Assembly (NCBI RefSeq): GCF_022968395.1
Contig: NZ_JALJQZ010000004.1
Coordinates: forward strand, 35,316-99,315
Source: Affinirhizobium lemnae
GTDB lineage: Bacteria; Pseudomonadota; Alphaproteobacteria; Rhizobiales; Rhizobiaceae
Length of the DNA: 64,000 bases
Direction of reading: 5' to 3'
Each line of letters starts with the position of its first letter. The stretch's first letter is position 1. Shown in pieces: positions 34,840-43,599 of this stretch. Made by a program: the position numbers and the translations under genes. The notes under the pieces are model-generated. The model had not been told where the DNA came from. It ran no database searches and saw only the letters and a program-made list of their open reading frames with translations.

Positions 34840-35943
34840 ATGTCGATTATTGAACGTGACGCCCTGAAGTTCGCCTATTGGGTGCCGAATGTCTCCGGCG
34901 GCCTGGTCATCTCGAACATTGAACAGCGTACGAGCTGGACGATCGACTACAATCGCAAGCTGGCCCAGATCGCCGAGGCGAGCGGCTTCGACTATGCGCT
35001 CAGCCAGATCCGCTTTACGGCCGGCTATGGCGCGGAATTCCAGCACGAGTCGGTCTCGTTCAGCCATGCGCTGCTCGAATCCACGTCCACGCTGAAGGTC
35101 ATCGCCGCCATTCTGCCGGGCCCTTGGAACCCGGCGCTTGCGGCAAAGCAGATTGCCACCATCAACCACCTGACCGGCGGCCGCATCGCGGTGAATGTTG
35201 TCTCGGGCTGGTTCAAGGGCGAGTTCCACGCGATCGGCGAGCACTGGCTTGATCATGACGAACGCTATCGTCGCTCAGAAGAATTCATCCGTGCACTGCG
35301 TGGGATCTGGACTGAGGACAGCTTCACGTTCCGCGGTGATTTCTATCGCTTCCAGGACTACAGCCTGAAGCCGAAGCCGATCGATCCGCAGCCGGAAATC
35401 TTCCAGGGTGGATCCTCGCGCGCAGCTCGCGATATGGCGGCTCGTGTTTCCGATTGGTACTTCACCAATGGCAATACACCGGCGGAAATCGGCAAGCAGG
35501 TCGACGACATCCGCCGCAAGGCAGCCGAGAACGGCCACAAGGTTCGGGTTGGCGTGAACGCTTTCGCGATCGTTCGCGAGACGGAGGAAGAGGCCAAGGC
35601 TGTGCTGGCCGAAATCATCGAAAAGGCAAACCCGGACGCGGTCAATGCCTTCGGTCACGAGGTGAAAAATGCCGGCAAGGCGTCGCCGGAAGGCGAGGGC
35701 AACTGGGCAAAGTCCAGCTTCGATGATCTGGTCCAGTACAATGATGGCTTCCGCTCCAACCTGATCGGCACGCCGCAGCAGGTGGCCGAACGCGTCGTGG
35801 CGCTGAAGAGGGCTGGTGCGGATCTCATCCTGCTCGGCTTCCTGCACTTCCAGGAAGAGGTCGAGTACTTTGGCAGACACGTCATTCCGCTGGTGCGGGA
35901 ACTCGAGGCGGCCGAGGCTGCCCAGAAGGTCGCTGCCGAATAA
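34840..35943 (+). CDS. sfnG: FMNH2-dependent dimethylsulfone monooxygenase
   Basis: Luciferase-like flavin monooxygenase of 367 residues, closely matching SfnG: FAYWVPNVSGGLVISNIEQR near the start, SQIRFTAGYGAEFQHES, NHLTGGRIAVNVVSGWFKGEF and GGSSRAARDMAARVSDWYFT. SfnG uses reduced FMN and oxygen to split dimethyl sulfone into methanesulfinate and formaldehyde, releasing sulfur for growth when sulfate is scarce. GGAGGATCC sets the start at 34840. No flavin reductase gene is adjacent. It heads a run with a HAAT importer and sfnB. Confidence 0.87.
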   Translation: MSIIERDALKFAYWVPNVSGGLVISNIEQRTSWTIDYNRKLAQIAEASGFDYALSQIRFTAGYGAEFQHESVSFSHALLESTSTLKVIAAILPGPWNPALAAKQIATINHLTGGRIAVNVVSGWFKGEFHAIGEHWLDHDERYRRSEEFIRALRGIWTEDSFTFRGDFYRFQDYSLKPKPIDPQPEIFQGGSSRAARDMAARVSDWYFTNGNTPAEIGKQVDDIRRKAAENGHKVRVGVNAFAIVRETEEEAKAVLAEIIEKANPDAVNAFGHEVKNAGKASPEGEGNWAKSSFDDLVQYNDGFRSNLIGTPQQVAERVVALKRAGADLILLGFLHFQEEVEYFGRHVIPLVRELEAAEAAQKVAAE

Positions 35944-36045
35944 GCCACCGCGCCTGGCGGGCAGGAGCTGGAGAACAGGCGAGCTTGCCACTCGCCTGAA
36001 CACCCTTCCTTTGTCTGGCCGAACCTTATGTTGAGAGAACGAACC

Positions 36046-36915
36046 ATGACACTCGCACTCGAGAGGATCGGGCCTGAGGAGCGCGGCTCGGCTTCGCGCG
36101 ACAAGGACGTGGACGCGGCAGCCGGACGCGTTGCCCTGGAGTTGTCGGGGGTTACCCTGTCCTTTGGCGGCGTGCAGGCGCTGCAGGATATCGATCTTGT
36201 GGTCGAACGGGGCGAGATCCGCGCAATTATCGGGCCTAACGGCGCGGGCAAGAGTTCGCTGATCAACATCATCAGTGGTGTCTACCGGGCGGATCGTGGC
36301 CGGGTTTCCATCAATGGCCAGCGCTTTGGACGGGTGCCGACAGAGCGCCTGGCGCGGCTCGGCATCGCCCGCACCTTTCAGAATCTGGCGCTTTTCAAGG
36401 GCCTGAGCGTGCTCGACAACGTCAAGACGGGGCTTGCTTATCGTCATCGAGCCAGCGTGCTGGAACAGGTGATCGGTGTCGGGCGGGCTCGTCGGGAGCA
36501 GGAGGAGGCGCGGGCGCGGTCCCAGGCGATCCTCGATTTTCTGCATCTGACCGATGTGGGCGAAAGGCTTGCTGGGACTTTGCCCTACGGCCTGCAAAAG
36601 CGGGTCGAGCTGGCGCGCGCGCTGGTCGCCGAGCCTGACATCCTGCTTCTGGACGAGCCGATGGCCGGCATGACGGCGACGGAGAAGAACGAGTTGGCGG
36701 ACTTCGTTCGCTCGGCTCGGGATCGGTTCGGTACCACCGTTGTCCTGATCGAGCACGATATCGGCGTGGTCATGGGCTTGTCCGACCATGTGGCGGTGCT
36801 CGATTACGGACGCAAGATCGCCGACGGCACACCGGGCAAGGTGGCGAATGATCCGAAGGTGATCGATGCCTATCTCGGTGTCGCCCCGGAGAATGAAGAC
36901 GGGGAGGGGATCTGA
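36046..36915 (+). CDS. HAAT ABC transporter ATPase, LivG type (sfn locus)
   Basis: ABC ATPase of 289 residues with an N-terminal extension of about 25 residues before the first strand. Walker A IIGPNGAGKSSLINIISG, ARTFQNLALFKGLSVLDNV, and the signature is the LivG-subset form LPYGLQKRVELARALV rather than LSGGQ; Walker B LLLDEPMAGM. ATG at 36046 is chosen, with GAGAG upstream; 36028 is another in-frame start. It lies between sfnG and the permeases, implying that the importer brings in an organosulfur compound. Confidence 0.85.
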   Translation: MTLALERIGPEERGSASRDKDVDAAAGRVALELSGVTLSFGGVQALQDIDLVVERGEIRAIIGPNGAGKSSLINIISGVYRADRGRVSINGQRFGRVPTERLARLGIARTFQNLALFKGLSVLDNVKTGLAYRHRASVLEQVIGVGRARREQEEARARSQAILDFLHLTDVGERLAGTLPYGLQKRVELARALVAEPDILLLDEPMAGMTATEKNELADFVRSARDRFGTTVVLIEHDIGVVMGLSDHVAVLDYGRKIADGTPGKVANDPKVIDAYLGVAPENEDGEGI

Positions 36916-37811
36916 TGACCGGGTTCGACTGGCTGTTTTTCACCGAGGTGCTGGTGGGCGGGCTGCTGTCCGGCGTCATGTATTCGCTCGTGGCGATCGG
37001 CTTTGTGCTGATCTACAAGACCTCCGGCGTCCTGAACTTCGCCCAGGGTGCGATGCTGCTGTTTGCGGCGCTGACCTTTGTCAGCCTGACGGAACGGGGC
37101 ATCAACTTCCCGCTCGCCTTCGTCATCACCTTCGCGATCATGGTGGCACTCGGAATTGCGATCGAGAGGGCTGTGCTTCGGCCCCTGGTCAACAAACCGC
37201 CCATCACCCTGTTCATGGCGACACTTGGTTTGTCCTATGTCTTGGAGGGGGCGGCCCAGCTTGTCTGGGGGACGCAGGTGCATGGCCTTGATCTCGGGAT
37301 CGAAGACCTGCCTTTCGATATCGGCGGCGTGTTCATCAGCCAGTTCGACATCTTCGCCGCGGCGGTGGCACTCGGTCTGGTCGTGGCTCTGTCGCTCTTC
37401 TTCCGATACACCCGCATCGGGCTCGGCTTTCGCGCCGTGGCGGACGACCAGTTTGCGGCGCTCGCGGTCGGGCTGAAGCTCAACTGGATCTGGGCCAGTG
37501 TCTGGGCCGCTGCCGGATTGGTCGCCCTTGTTGCGGGCCTTTTGTGGGGTGCGCGTTCCGGCGTGCAGTTTTCTCTCTCGCTCATCGTCCTGAAAGCTCT
37601 GCCCGTGCTGGTGCTTGGCGGTTTTGATTCCATCCTCGGGGCGATTGTCGGCGGTCTCCTTGTGGGTGCGACGGAGAAGCTCGCCGAGGTCTATATCGGC
37701 GAATATTTCGGCGGCGGTATCGAGAGCTGGTTCGCCTATGCGGTGGCCCTTGTTTTCCTCCTCATCCGGCCCGCTGGCCTGTTCGGCCAGAAGCTCGTGG
37801 AAAGGGTCTGA
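36915..37811 (+). CDS. HAAT ABC transporter permease, LivH type (sfn locus)
   Basis: Inner-membrane permease of 298 residues (SGVMYSLVAIGFVLIYKTSG, VLNFAQGAMLLFAAL, TRIGLGFRAVADDQFAALAV, LLIRPAGLFGQKLVERV). Start overlaps the ATPase stop (TGATG). The LNFAQG motif is typical of LivH. It forms the channel with the following LivM-type protein. Confidence 0.87.
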   Translation: MTGFDWLFFTEVLVGGLLSGVMYSLVAIGFVLIYKTSGVLNFAQGAMLLFAALTFVSLTERGINFPLAFVITFAIMVALGIAIERAVLRPLVNKPPITLFMATLGLSYVLEGAAQLVWGTQVHGLDLGIEDLPFDIGGVFISQFDIFAAAVALGLVVALSLFFRYTRIGLGFRAVADDQFAALAVGLKLNWIWASVWAAAGLVALVAGLLWGARSGVQFSLSLIVLKALPVLVLGGFDSILGAIVGGLLVGATEKLAEVYIGEYFGGGIESWFAYAVALVFLLIRPAGLFGQKLVERV

Positions 37812-37814
37812 TCC

Positions 37815-38873
37815 ATGTCCGTGTTGCTCGATACACCTGCTTCGGCCCCAAACCTGTCGAGGACACCCTCTCTCAAGACATGGGTCTGGCCCCTCATCGT
37901 CCTGGTTGTTGCTTTCGGGCTCGTCCCGGCATTTGGGACCAGCTATCTGTTTGAAGGCATTCTGCTGCCGTTCCTGGCGCTCTCGCTTGCGGGCGTCGGT
38001 CTCAATTTGCTGACCGGTTATGCGGGACAGGTCTCGCTCGGCAGTGCCGCCTTCATGGCTGTGGGTGCGTTTGCCTGCTTCAACTTCAACCTGCGTGTCG
38101 ACGGACTGCCGCTGTTCGGCAGCATCATTCTCGCAGGTTTGACGGCGGCGGCGGTCGGTCTCGTCTTTGGTTTGCCGAGCCTCAGGCTGCGCGGCTTCTA
38201 TCTCGCCGTGTCGACACTGGCCGCCCAGTTCTTCGTCCAGTGGGCCCTGACGAAGTTCAGCTGGTTCAGCAACGAGAGCGCATCCGGCGTGATCGATGCG
38301 CCGGCTCTTACGCTGTTCGGCTTTACCTTCGAGGGTGCCGTCGGTCGTTACTACTTCGCCCTCACCATCGTGACGCTTCTGACGTTCCTGGCCTACCGTC
38401 TCGTCGTCTCGGAAGTCGGCCGCAACTTCATCGCGGTTCGCGACAATGAAACGGCAGCCCGGATCATCGGCATTCCCGTCTTGCGGACCAAGCTGTTTGC
38501 CTTTGCCATCTCGTCCTTCATCATCGGTGTGGCAGGCGTCTTGTGGGCCTTTGCCTATCTGAGGACAGTCGAGCCTGCCGGCTTCAACCTCGATCGGTCT
38601 TTTCAGATCCTGTTCCTAATCATTATCGGTGGCCTCGCGACTATCCGGGGAGCCTTCTATGGAGCGGCGCTGATCGTGGTCTTTCCGCTGATCCTGTCAC
38701 GGCTTGGTGCCCTTGTATTCGGAGACCTTTTCGACAGCGGTGTCCTCGACATGGCCCAGCGCATCGTGCTCGGCGCGCTCATCATCCTATTCCTGATCCT
38801 TGAACCAGATGGGCTCGCTGCCCTGTTCGCGCGGATCCGAGAGAAGATCCGGGGCGGTTTCTTGCGGTCCTGA
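37815..38873 (+). CDS. HAAT ABC transporter permease, LivM type (sfn locus)
   Basis: Inner-membrane permease of 352 residues, longer than the LivM proteins of the other two systems because of a 25-residue cytoplasmic start. Core motifs: LNLLTGYAGQVSLGSAAFMA, LRLRGFYLAVSTLAAQFFVQ, RNFIAVRDNETAARIIGIPV, LEPDGLAALFARIREKIRGG. It follows the LivH gene by three bases. Confidence 0.87.
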   Translation: MSVLLDTPASAPNLSRTPSLKTWVWPLIVLVVAFGLVPAFGTSYLFEGILLPFLALSLAGVGLNLLTGYAGQVSLGSAAFMAVGAFACFNFNLRVDGLPLFGSIILAGLTAAAVGLVFGLPSLRLRGFYLAVSTLAAQFFVQWALTKFSWFSNESASGVIDAPALTLFGFTFEGAVGRYYFALTIVTLLTFLAYRLVVSEVGRNFIAVRDNETAARIIGIPVLRTKLFAFAISSFIIGVAGVLWAFAYLRTVEPAGFNLDRSFQILFLIIIGGLATIRGAFYGAALIVVFPLILSRLGALVFGDLFDSGVLDMAQRIVLGALIILFLILEPDGLAALFARIREKIRGGFLRS

Positions 38874-38971
38874 AAGCCGCCCGAGCACCCGACCGGTAAA
38901 GCCTGAAACAACCAATCCATTCAACCCGTGCGGCGCAACATGTGCCGGACAACATGAGGAGTTTGCCCGAA

Positions 38972-40315
38972 ATGACCCTTTTCCGATCCTTCAGGTCCAC
39001 TGCGCTGGCGGCAAGCCTTGCGCTCGGGTTCACGCTGCCGAATGTGGCCTCGGCGCTTGCCGATGAGCAGCACTTTCCCCTTCAGAGCTATCGCGTCGGC
39101 CCCTATGCCGCCGGTGGAACCGGCTTCTTCGGCGGGTTCATCGACTATCTCAACCTGATCAACACCCGCGATGGTGGGGTCAATGGGGTGAAACTCACCT
39201 GGTCGGAAGGCGAAACCCAGTATGAAGTCGAACGTGGGGTCGAGGCCTATGAACGCCTCAAGTCCAATCCCGGCGTCGCCGCCTGGAATCCGCTCTCCGT
39301 TGGCATCGCCTATGCGATGATCGATCGGATCACGCAGGACAAGACGCCGCTGATCACCATCAATCACGGGCGTACGGATTCGACGGACGGACGGGTCTTC
39401 CCCTACGTCTTCCCGCTGCTGCTGAACCCCTACAGCGAGACCTCCGGTATCGTGAATTATATCGGGTCCAAGGAAGGTGGGCTGGAAAGCCTGAAGGGCA
39501 AGAAAATCGTGGTGCTCTATCACGGCTCGCCCTATGGCAAGGAAACGATCCCGATCTATGAACTCCTTGCCAAGAAGTACGGCTTCGAGGTGCAGCAGAT
39601 TGAAGTGCCGCATCCCGGCAACGAGCAGCAGGCGCAGTGGCTCACCATTCGCCGCGCGAAGCCTGATTATGTCGTTCTTCGCGGCTGGGGTGTCATGAAT
39701 CCCGTCGCGCTGAAGACCGCGGCCAAGACCGGTTTCCCTGTCGATCGCATCATCGGCAATGTCTGGTCGAATTCCGAGGAAGACGTGATTCCTGCTGGCG
39801 ATGCCGCGAAGGGTTACACGGCGATCACGACCCAGGCTTCGGGCGCCGAATATCCGGTCGTCAAGGAGATCGTGAAGACGCTCTATGATCAGGGCAAGGG
39901 TAACCTGGATGACAAGAAGCGCATCGGCTCGGTCTACCACAATCTCGGGATCGTCAACGGCATCCTCAACGTCGAAGCCATTCGCATCGCCCAGCAAAAG
40001 TTCGGCAAGCGGACGCTCACCGGTGATGAAGTTCGCTGGGGCTTCGAGCATCTGCAACTCGACCAGGCCCGTGTCGAGGCTCTCGGCGCCAAGGATCTGT
40101 TCCATTCGATCCATGTCACCTGGGACAACCACGAAGGCAATGGCTACGTGACCTTCCAGCAATGGGATGGCGCGAAGTGGAAGGTGGTTTCCGACTGGAT
40201 CGCTCCGGACTGGGCTCTTCTGCGCCCGATCATTGAAAAGTCCTCCGAGGCTTACGCCAAGGAAAAGGGCATCAAGATCCGCACGGCGGCCGATGTCGAC
40301 ACCGTGACCAACTGA
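38972..40315 (+). CDS. HAAT ABC transporter substrate-binding protein (sfn locus)
   Basis: Periplasmic binding protein of 447 residues. The signal peptide MTLFRSFRSTALAASLALGF is a Sec type, with cleavage probably after ASALA. The mature part (FPLQSYRVGPYAAGGTGFFG, then IDYLNLINTRDGGVNGVKL) belongs to a longer branch of LivK-like receptors found with permeases of this type. GAGGAG is 10 bases before 38972; an in-frame ATG at 38942 lies outside the signal peptide. A ligand in the sulfone/sulfonate class is suggested by neighbours only. Confidence 0.85.
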   Translation: MTLFRSFRSTALAASLALGFTLPNVASALADEQHFPLQSYRVGPYAAGGTGFFGGFIDYLNLINTRDGGVNGVKLTWSEGETQYEVERGVEAYERLKSNPGVAAWNPLSVGIAYAMIDRITQDKTPLITINHGRTDSTDGRVFPYVFPLLLNPYSETSGIVNYIGSKEGGLESLKGKKIVVLYHGSPYGKETIPIYELLAKKYGFEVQQIEVPHPGNEQQAQWLTIRRAKPDYVVLRGWGVMNPVALKTAAKTGFPVDRIIGNVWSNSEEDVIPAGDAAKGYTAITTQASGAEYPVVKEIVKTLYDQGKGNLDDKKRIGSVYHNLGIVNGILNVEAIRIAQQKFGKRTLTGDEVRWGFEHLQLDQARVEALGAKDLFHSIHVTWDNHEGNGYVTFQQWDGAKWKVVSDWIAPDWALLRPIIEKSSEAYAKEKGIKIRTAADVDTVTN

Positions 40316-40330
40316 TCGACGCTTGACGGT

Positions 40331-40362
40331 TCCGCACCCCGTCCTTCGGGCCGCGGTGCGGA
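40331..40362 (+). other. Intercistronic hairpin after the binding-protein gene
   Basis: TCCGCACC paired with GGTGCGGA around 16 bases that themselves can pair (CCGTCCTTCGGGCCG). No T-run. It probably protects the 3' end of the binding-protein mRNA and lowers readthrough into the LivF gene. Confidence 0.55.
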
Positions 40363-40396
40363 GCCGGGCGACATCTCGAACCTCTGGAGCCTTTCC

Positions 40397-41176
40397 ATGT
40401 CAGGCAATTCCATCCTCGAAGTCACGGATCTCGCTGTGATCTACAACCATGCGATCGGCGCGCTGCATGGGGTGTCGTTTTCTCTGGAACGTGGGAAGGT
40501 CCTTGCTCTGCTCGGGGCAAATGGTGCGGGCAAGTCCACAGCTCTCAAGGCGGTGTCCAATCTTTTGCCTGCAGAGCGCGGTCAGGTGACGGCGGGCCGG
40601 GTGCTGTTCGACGGTCTGGATGTTTCCCGAAGCAGTCCTTCGGAGCTCGTGCGCGCCGGCCTCGTGCAGGTTCTGGAAGGGCGTCACTGCTTCCGTAGCC
40701 TGACGGTCGAGGAAAATCTGATTTCCGGCGGTCTGGGGCGCGGCAGCAGTCGTGCTGAAATCGCTGGAGATCTGGAGGAGGTCTACGCTCACTTCCCCCG
40801 GCTGAAGCAGAAGCGAGGCACGCTGTCGGGTCTGACCTCCGGCGGCGAGCAACAGATGACGGCCATCGGGCGCGCGCTCATGTCTCGTCCGAGGCTGCTC
40901 GTCCTCGACGAGCCGTCGATGGGGCTCGCCCCGCTCGTTGTGCAGGACATCTTCAGGACATTGCGGCGGCTCAATCGCGAGAACGGGCTGTCGATCCTTG
41001 TTGCTGAACAGAATTCCGCGACCGCGCTCGCCTATACGGACCAGGCGACCGTAATCGAAAACGGCATCGATGTCCTATCCGGCGATGCGGCAGACCTGCG
41101 GCGCCGCGATGACGTGAAGGCCTTTTATCTTGGCCAGCGACCGACTCCGGTCGTGGTCAACCCTCCCATTCATTAA
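40397..41176 (+). CDS. HAAT ABC transporter ATPase, LivF type (sfn locus)
   Basis: ABC ATPase of 259 residues: LLGANGAGKSTALKAVSNLL, GLVQVLEGRHCFRSLTVEEN, signature LTSGGEQQMTAIGRALM, LLVLDEPSMGLAPLVVQDIF and AEQNSATAL. It completes the five-part importer, placed after the binding protein rather than next to the LivG gene. Start codon at 40397 after CTCTGGAGCC. Confidence 0.86.
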   Translation: MSGNSILEVTDLAVIYNHAIGALHGVSFSLERGKVLALLGANGAGKSTALKAVSNLLPAERGQVTAGRVLFDGLDVSRSSPSELVRAGLVQVLEGRHCFRSLTVEENLISGGLGRGSSRAEIAGDLEEVYAHFPRLKQKRGTLSGLTSGGEQQMTAIGRALMSRPRLLVLDEPSMGLAPLVVQDIFRTLRRLNRENGLSILVAEQNSATALAYTDQATVIENGIDVLSGDAADLRRRDDVKAFYLGQRPTPVVVNPPIH

Positions 41177-41208
41177 TTTCTTTCACACGTCTCAAAAGGA
41201 GAACTGAC

Positions 41209-42456
41209 ATGACTATCAATGCCGCCAATACTGACAAGGCACGCGAGGCGGTGCCTGCCATTGCTCGCCCGAAAGAGCCTGCCCATATCATCCGCTCGGA
41301 TGTCGAGGCGATCGAAGTCGCGGAGAGGCTCGCCGCCGAATTCGTGAAGGGCGCAGCGGAACGCGATCGTGACCGCATCTGGCCGGTCAAGGAGCTGGAC
41401 GCCTTCTCCCAGAGTGGGCTCTGGTCGATCAACGTGCCCAAGGCCTATGGCGGTCCTGAGGTTTCCTATGCGACGCTCGCCAAAGTCGTCGAAATCATTT
41501 CGGCTGCCGACTCGTCGATCGGCCAGATCTCGCAAAACCACCTAGGTGTCGTTGCTGCCATCAGAACTGTGTCGGACGAGGTGCAAAAGAAGCTGCTGTT
41601 CGCCGAAGTTCTTAAAGGGACGCGCTTCGGCAATGCCTTCTCGGAGTTCGGCTCCAAGCGCGCTGTCGATTTCGAGACGCGCTTCACCGACCATGGCGAC
41701 CATGTCATTGTGACCGGGCAAAAATTCTATTCAACGGGTGCGCTTCTCGCGCATCTGGTGCCGATCGTGGCGCTCGACGATCAGGGTCGTGCCTGGTACG
41801 CGATTGCCGAACGCGATGCGCCGGGTCTGACGGTCATCGACGACTGGTCGGCCTTCGGGCAGCGGACCACCTTGTCAGGTACTGTGATCCTTGATCGGGT
41901 CAAGGTTCCGAAGACGCATCTGGTGCCCGGTTACAAGGGCTATGAGGTGCCGACGGCCGACGGCGCGATCTTCCAGATCATTCAGGTGGCGGTCGATACC
42001 GGTATCGCCAAGGCGGCTATCGACGACACCATCGATTTCGTTCGTACGAAGAGCCGGGCCTGGGTCGATAGCGGGCTCGAAAAGGCGACCGATGATCCCT
42101 ACACCCTTCAGGCCATTGGGGATCTCACGCTTCGTCTGCACGCGGCACAGGCGCTGCTGCGGGAAGCGGGCCATGCCATTGATCGTGCGGTGCTTGAACC
42201 GAATGCGCAAACCGTTGCGCATGCACAGATCGTGACCGCCGAGGCCAAGATCCTGTCCACGGAAGTTGCAATTGCGGCGACGAACAAGCTGTTCGAGCTT
42301 GCGGGAACCCGATCGACGCTTGCCGAGCATGCGCTTGACCGCCATTGGCGGAATGCGCGTACCCACACCCTGCACGATCCTGTGCGCTGGAAGTATTCGA
42401 TCCTGGGCAAGTACTTCCTCAACGGTGAAAACCCACCGCTGCATGCCTGGAGCTGA
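41209..42456 (+). CDS. sfnB: SfnB-type acyl-CoA dehydrogenase-like oxidoreductase
   Basis: Flavoprotein of 415 residues of the acyl-CoA dehydrogenase fold, in the SfnB sulfur-acquisition branch (SQNHLGVVAAIRTVSDEVQK, GNAFSEFGSKRAVDFETRF, FYSTGALLAHLVPIVALDD, DRHWRNARTHTLHDPVRWKY). Members of this group (SfnB, DszC-like, DmoB-associated) are flavin-dependent oxygenases of organosulfur compounds or their helpers. AAAGGAG precedes the ATG. As the last gene of the run with sfnG, it supports sulfone or thioether sulfur scavenging. Confidence 0.85.
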   Translation: MTINAANTDKAREAVPAIARPKEPAHIIRSDVEAIEVAERLAAEFVKGAAERDRDRIWPVKELDAFSQSGLWSINVPKAYGGPEVSYATLAKVVEIISAADSSIGQISQNHLGVVAAIRTVSDEVQKKLLFAEVLKGTRFGNAFSEFGSKRAVDFETRFTDHGDHVIVTGQKFYSTGALLAHLVPIVALDDQGRAWYAIAERDAPGLTVIDDWSAFGQRTTLSGTVILDRVKVPKTHLVPGYKGYEVPTADGAIFQIIQVAVDTGIAKAAIDDTIDFVRTKSRAWVDSGLEKATDDPYTLQAIGDLTLRLHAAQALLREAGHAIDRAVLEPNAQTVAHAQIVTAEAKILSTEVAIAATNKLFELAGTRSTLAEHALDRHWRNARTHTLHDPVRWKYSILGKYFLNGENPPLHAWS

Positions 42457-42476
42457 GGCAATCTGCGGCTTGCGTC

Positions 42477-42510
42477 GGCGGCGGCCCCGGTGGGAGGTCG
42501 CCGCTTTCCG
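42477..42510 (+). terminator. Possible terminator after sfnB
   Basis: GCGGCG and CGCCGC (42478-42483, 42499-42504) around 15 bases, followed by TTT. The stem is GC-rich but the T-run is short. It stands between two convergent units (sfnB and cysC). Confidence 0.4.
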
Positions 42511-42652
42511 ACAAACGCCTCGATACCACCTGACAACAGACGATCCATGGTCGGCATCAGCTCTATGAGGATCTGCTGACCAGAGGGCCGTAGCTTGACC
42601 CGCTTTTTTGTTGGCGCAAGATCACGAACAGATCAACTGTGCGTCGGCCCGA

Positions 42653-43255
42653 TCATGCCAAATCCAGATGCGCAACGATTTGCGTCGCCAGATCAATCGG
42701 TGTCGTTCCAACCGTTCGTAGATGAAGTTCCGGCGACACCGGACACTCGTAGACCTCGTCCACGCCCGTGAAGTTGCGGATCTCTCCAGCATAGGCTTTC
42801 TTATATAGGCCTTTTGGGTCACGTTCGGCGCAGATCTCAAGAGGGGTGTCGACGAAGATCTCTACAAATTCCCCCGGTTCCATTAGATCCCGCGCCATGC
42901 GACGCTCCTGACGATAGGGAGAAATCAGGCACACAACAACGATCAATCCCGCATCGGCCATGAGCTTTGCCACATGTGCAGTCCGCCGGATATTCTCTAT
43001 GCGATCTGCAATAGTGAAACCAAGATCCTGATTAAGTCCGTGCCGCAGATTGTCGCCATCGAGGATAAAGGTGTGTTTACCCGAAGCGCACAGCAACATA
43101 TCGACATGGTTCGCAATCGTTGTCTTTCCTGCACCGGACAATCCGGTAAACCACAGGATACGAGGACGCTGTGACTTTAGTAACGCGCGTGTTGTCCGAT
43201 CCACGATGAGGTGCTGCCAGAAGGTGTTGTCTGATCGGTCAGAATGGCAGTCCAA
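42653..43255 (-). CDS. cysC: Adenylylsulfate (APS) kinase
   Basis: APS kinase of 200 residues, which makes PAPS, the sulfate donor of sulfotransferases. Walker A is GLSGAGKTTIA, then LDGDNLRHGLNQDLGF, ENIRRTAHVAKLM, LISPYRQERRMARDL and PKGLYKKAYAGEIRNFTGVD, all classical CysC motifs. The start is TTG at 43255 with GAGGGAG 7 bases upstream. The gene is free-standing, not fused to CysN as in NodQ. No ATP sulfurylase is present. It is divergent from the peptide-P450-sulfotransferase genes, with which it forms a logical unit. Confidence 0.9.
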   Translation of the reverse strand: MDCHSDRSDNTFWQHLIVDRTTRALLKSQRPRILWFTGLSGAGKTTIANHVDMLLCASGKHTFILDGDNLRHGLNQDLGFTIADRIENIRRTAHVAKLMADAGLIVVVCLISPYRQERRMARDLMEPGEFVEIFVDTPLEICAERDPKGLYKKAYAGEIRNFTGVDEVYECPVSPELHLRTVGTTPIDLATQIVAHLDLA

Positions 43256-43389
43256 TATTGTACTCCCTCAATATGCAGAAATATTAATTATTCATATGAA
43301 TTTTATGAATATATTATATCTATGGGAATTTATATCAAATTATCTAACATTATTCAAATAATTATAATTCAAATCGTATTGATAAGAAA

Positions 43390-43432
43390 CATATTAAATA
43401 TATAAAATAATTTATTTTATATATTTAATATG
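43390..43432. repeat. 43-base perfect AT-rich palindrome
   Basis: Two 21-base arms (43390-43410 and 43412-43432) are exact complements around a single T; apart from the outermost C/G pair they consist only of A and T. It lies 16 bases upstream of the -35 of the peptide promoter and about 135 bases from the APS kinase start, in a 230-base AT-rich stretch. It could be an operator, an UP-like element or a nucleoid-protein target. Confidence 0.85.
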
Positions 43433-43447
43433 ATCTATAAAAACAAT

Positions 43448-43475
43448 TTGACTCGAATAATATTTGATTTATAAA
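43448..43475 (+). promoter_or_regulatory. Promoter of the small-peptide gene
   Basis: TTGACT (43448-43453), a 16-base spacer, TATAAA (43470-43475), each one base from consensus. Start is expected near 43482, giving a leader of about 40 bases to the peptide ATG. Confidence 0.65.
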
Positions 43476-43521
43476 TTTTCCTGTTTTGCACGTGTGTAAC
43501 AACAGGGATGAGGATTGTAAT

Positions 43522-43599
43522 ATGAAGAATTTCTTCGCCGCTATTTTCAATGTCGGTAAAATGAAGCGTAGCAAGCCGCGCTTTATCTACACATACTAA
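43522..43599 (+). CDS. Candidate RiPP precursor peptide, 25 residues
   Basis: A short frame too small for ordinary gene calling: ATG at 43522, GAGGA 7 bases before it, TAA at 43597. The peptide begins MKNFFAAIFNVGK, is basic in the middle, and ends KPRFIYTY, putting Phe21, Tyr23 and Tyr25 at the C-terminus. It has its own promoter and terminator-like structure and is followed on the same strand by a P450, a methyltransferase and a sulfotransferase. Small precursors with an aromatic C-terminal core next to a P450 and a methyltransferase are the pattern of cittilin and biarylitide RiPPs. The likely core is the last 3-5 residues. Not proven. Confidence 0.65.
   Translation: MKNFFAAIFNVGKMKRSKPRFIYTY

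Noticed and set aside
35275..36789. 504-codon minus-strand frame opposite sfnG and the ATPase
   Set aside because: It spans two well-supported plus-strand genes and their gap and has no motif of its own.
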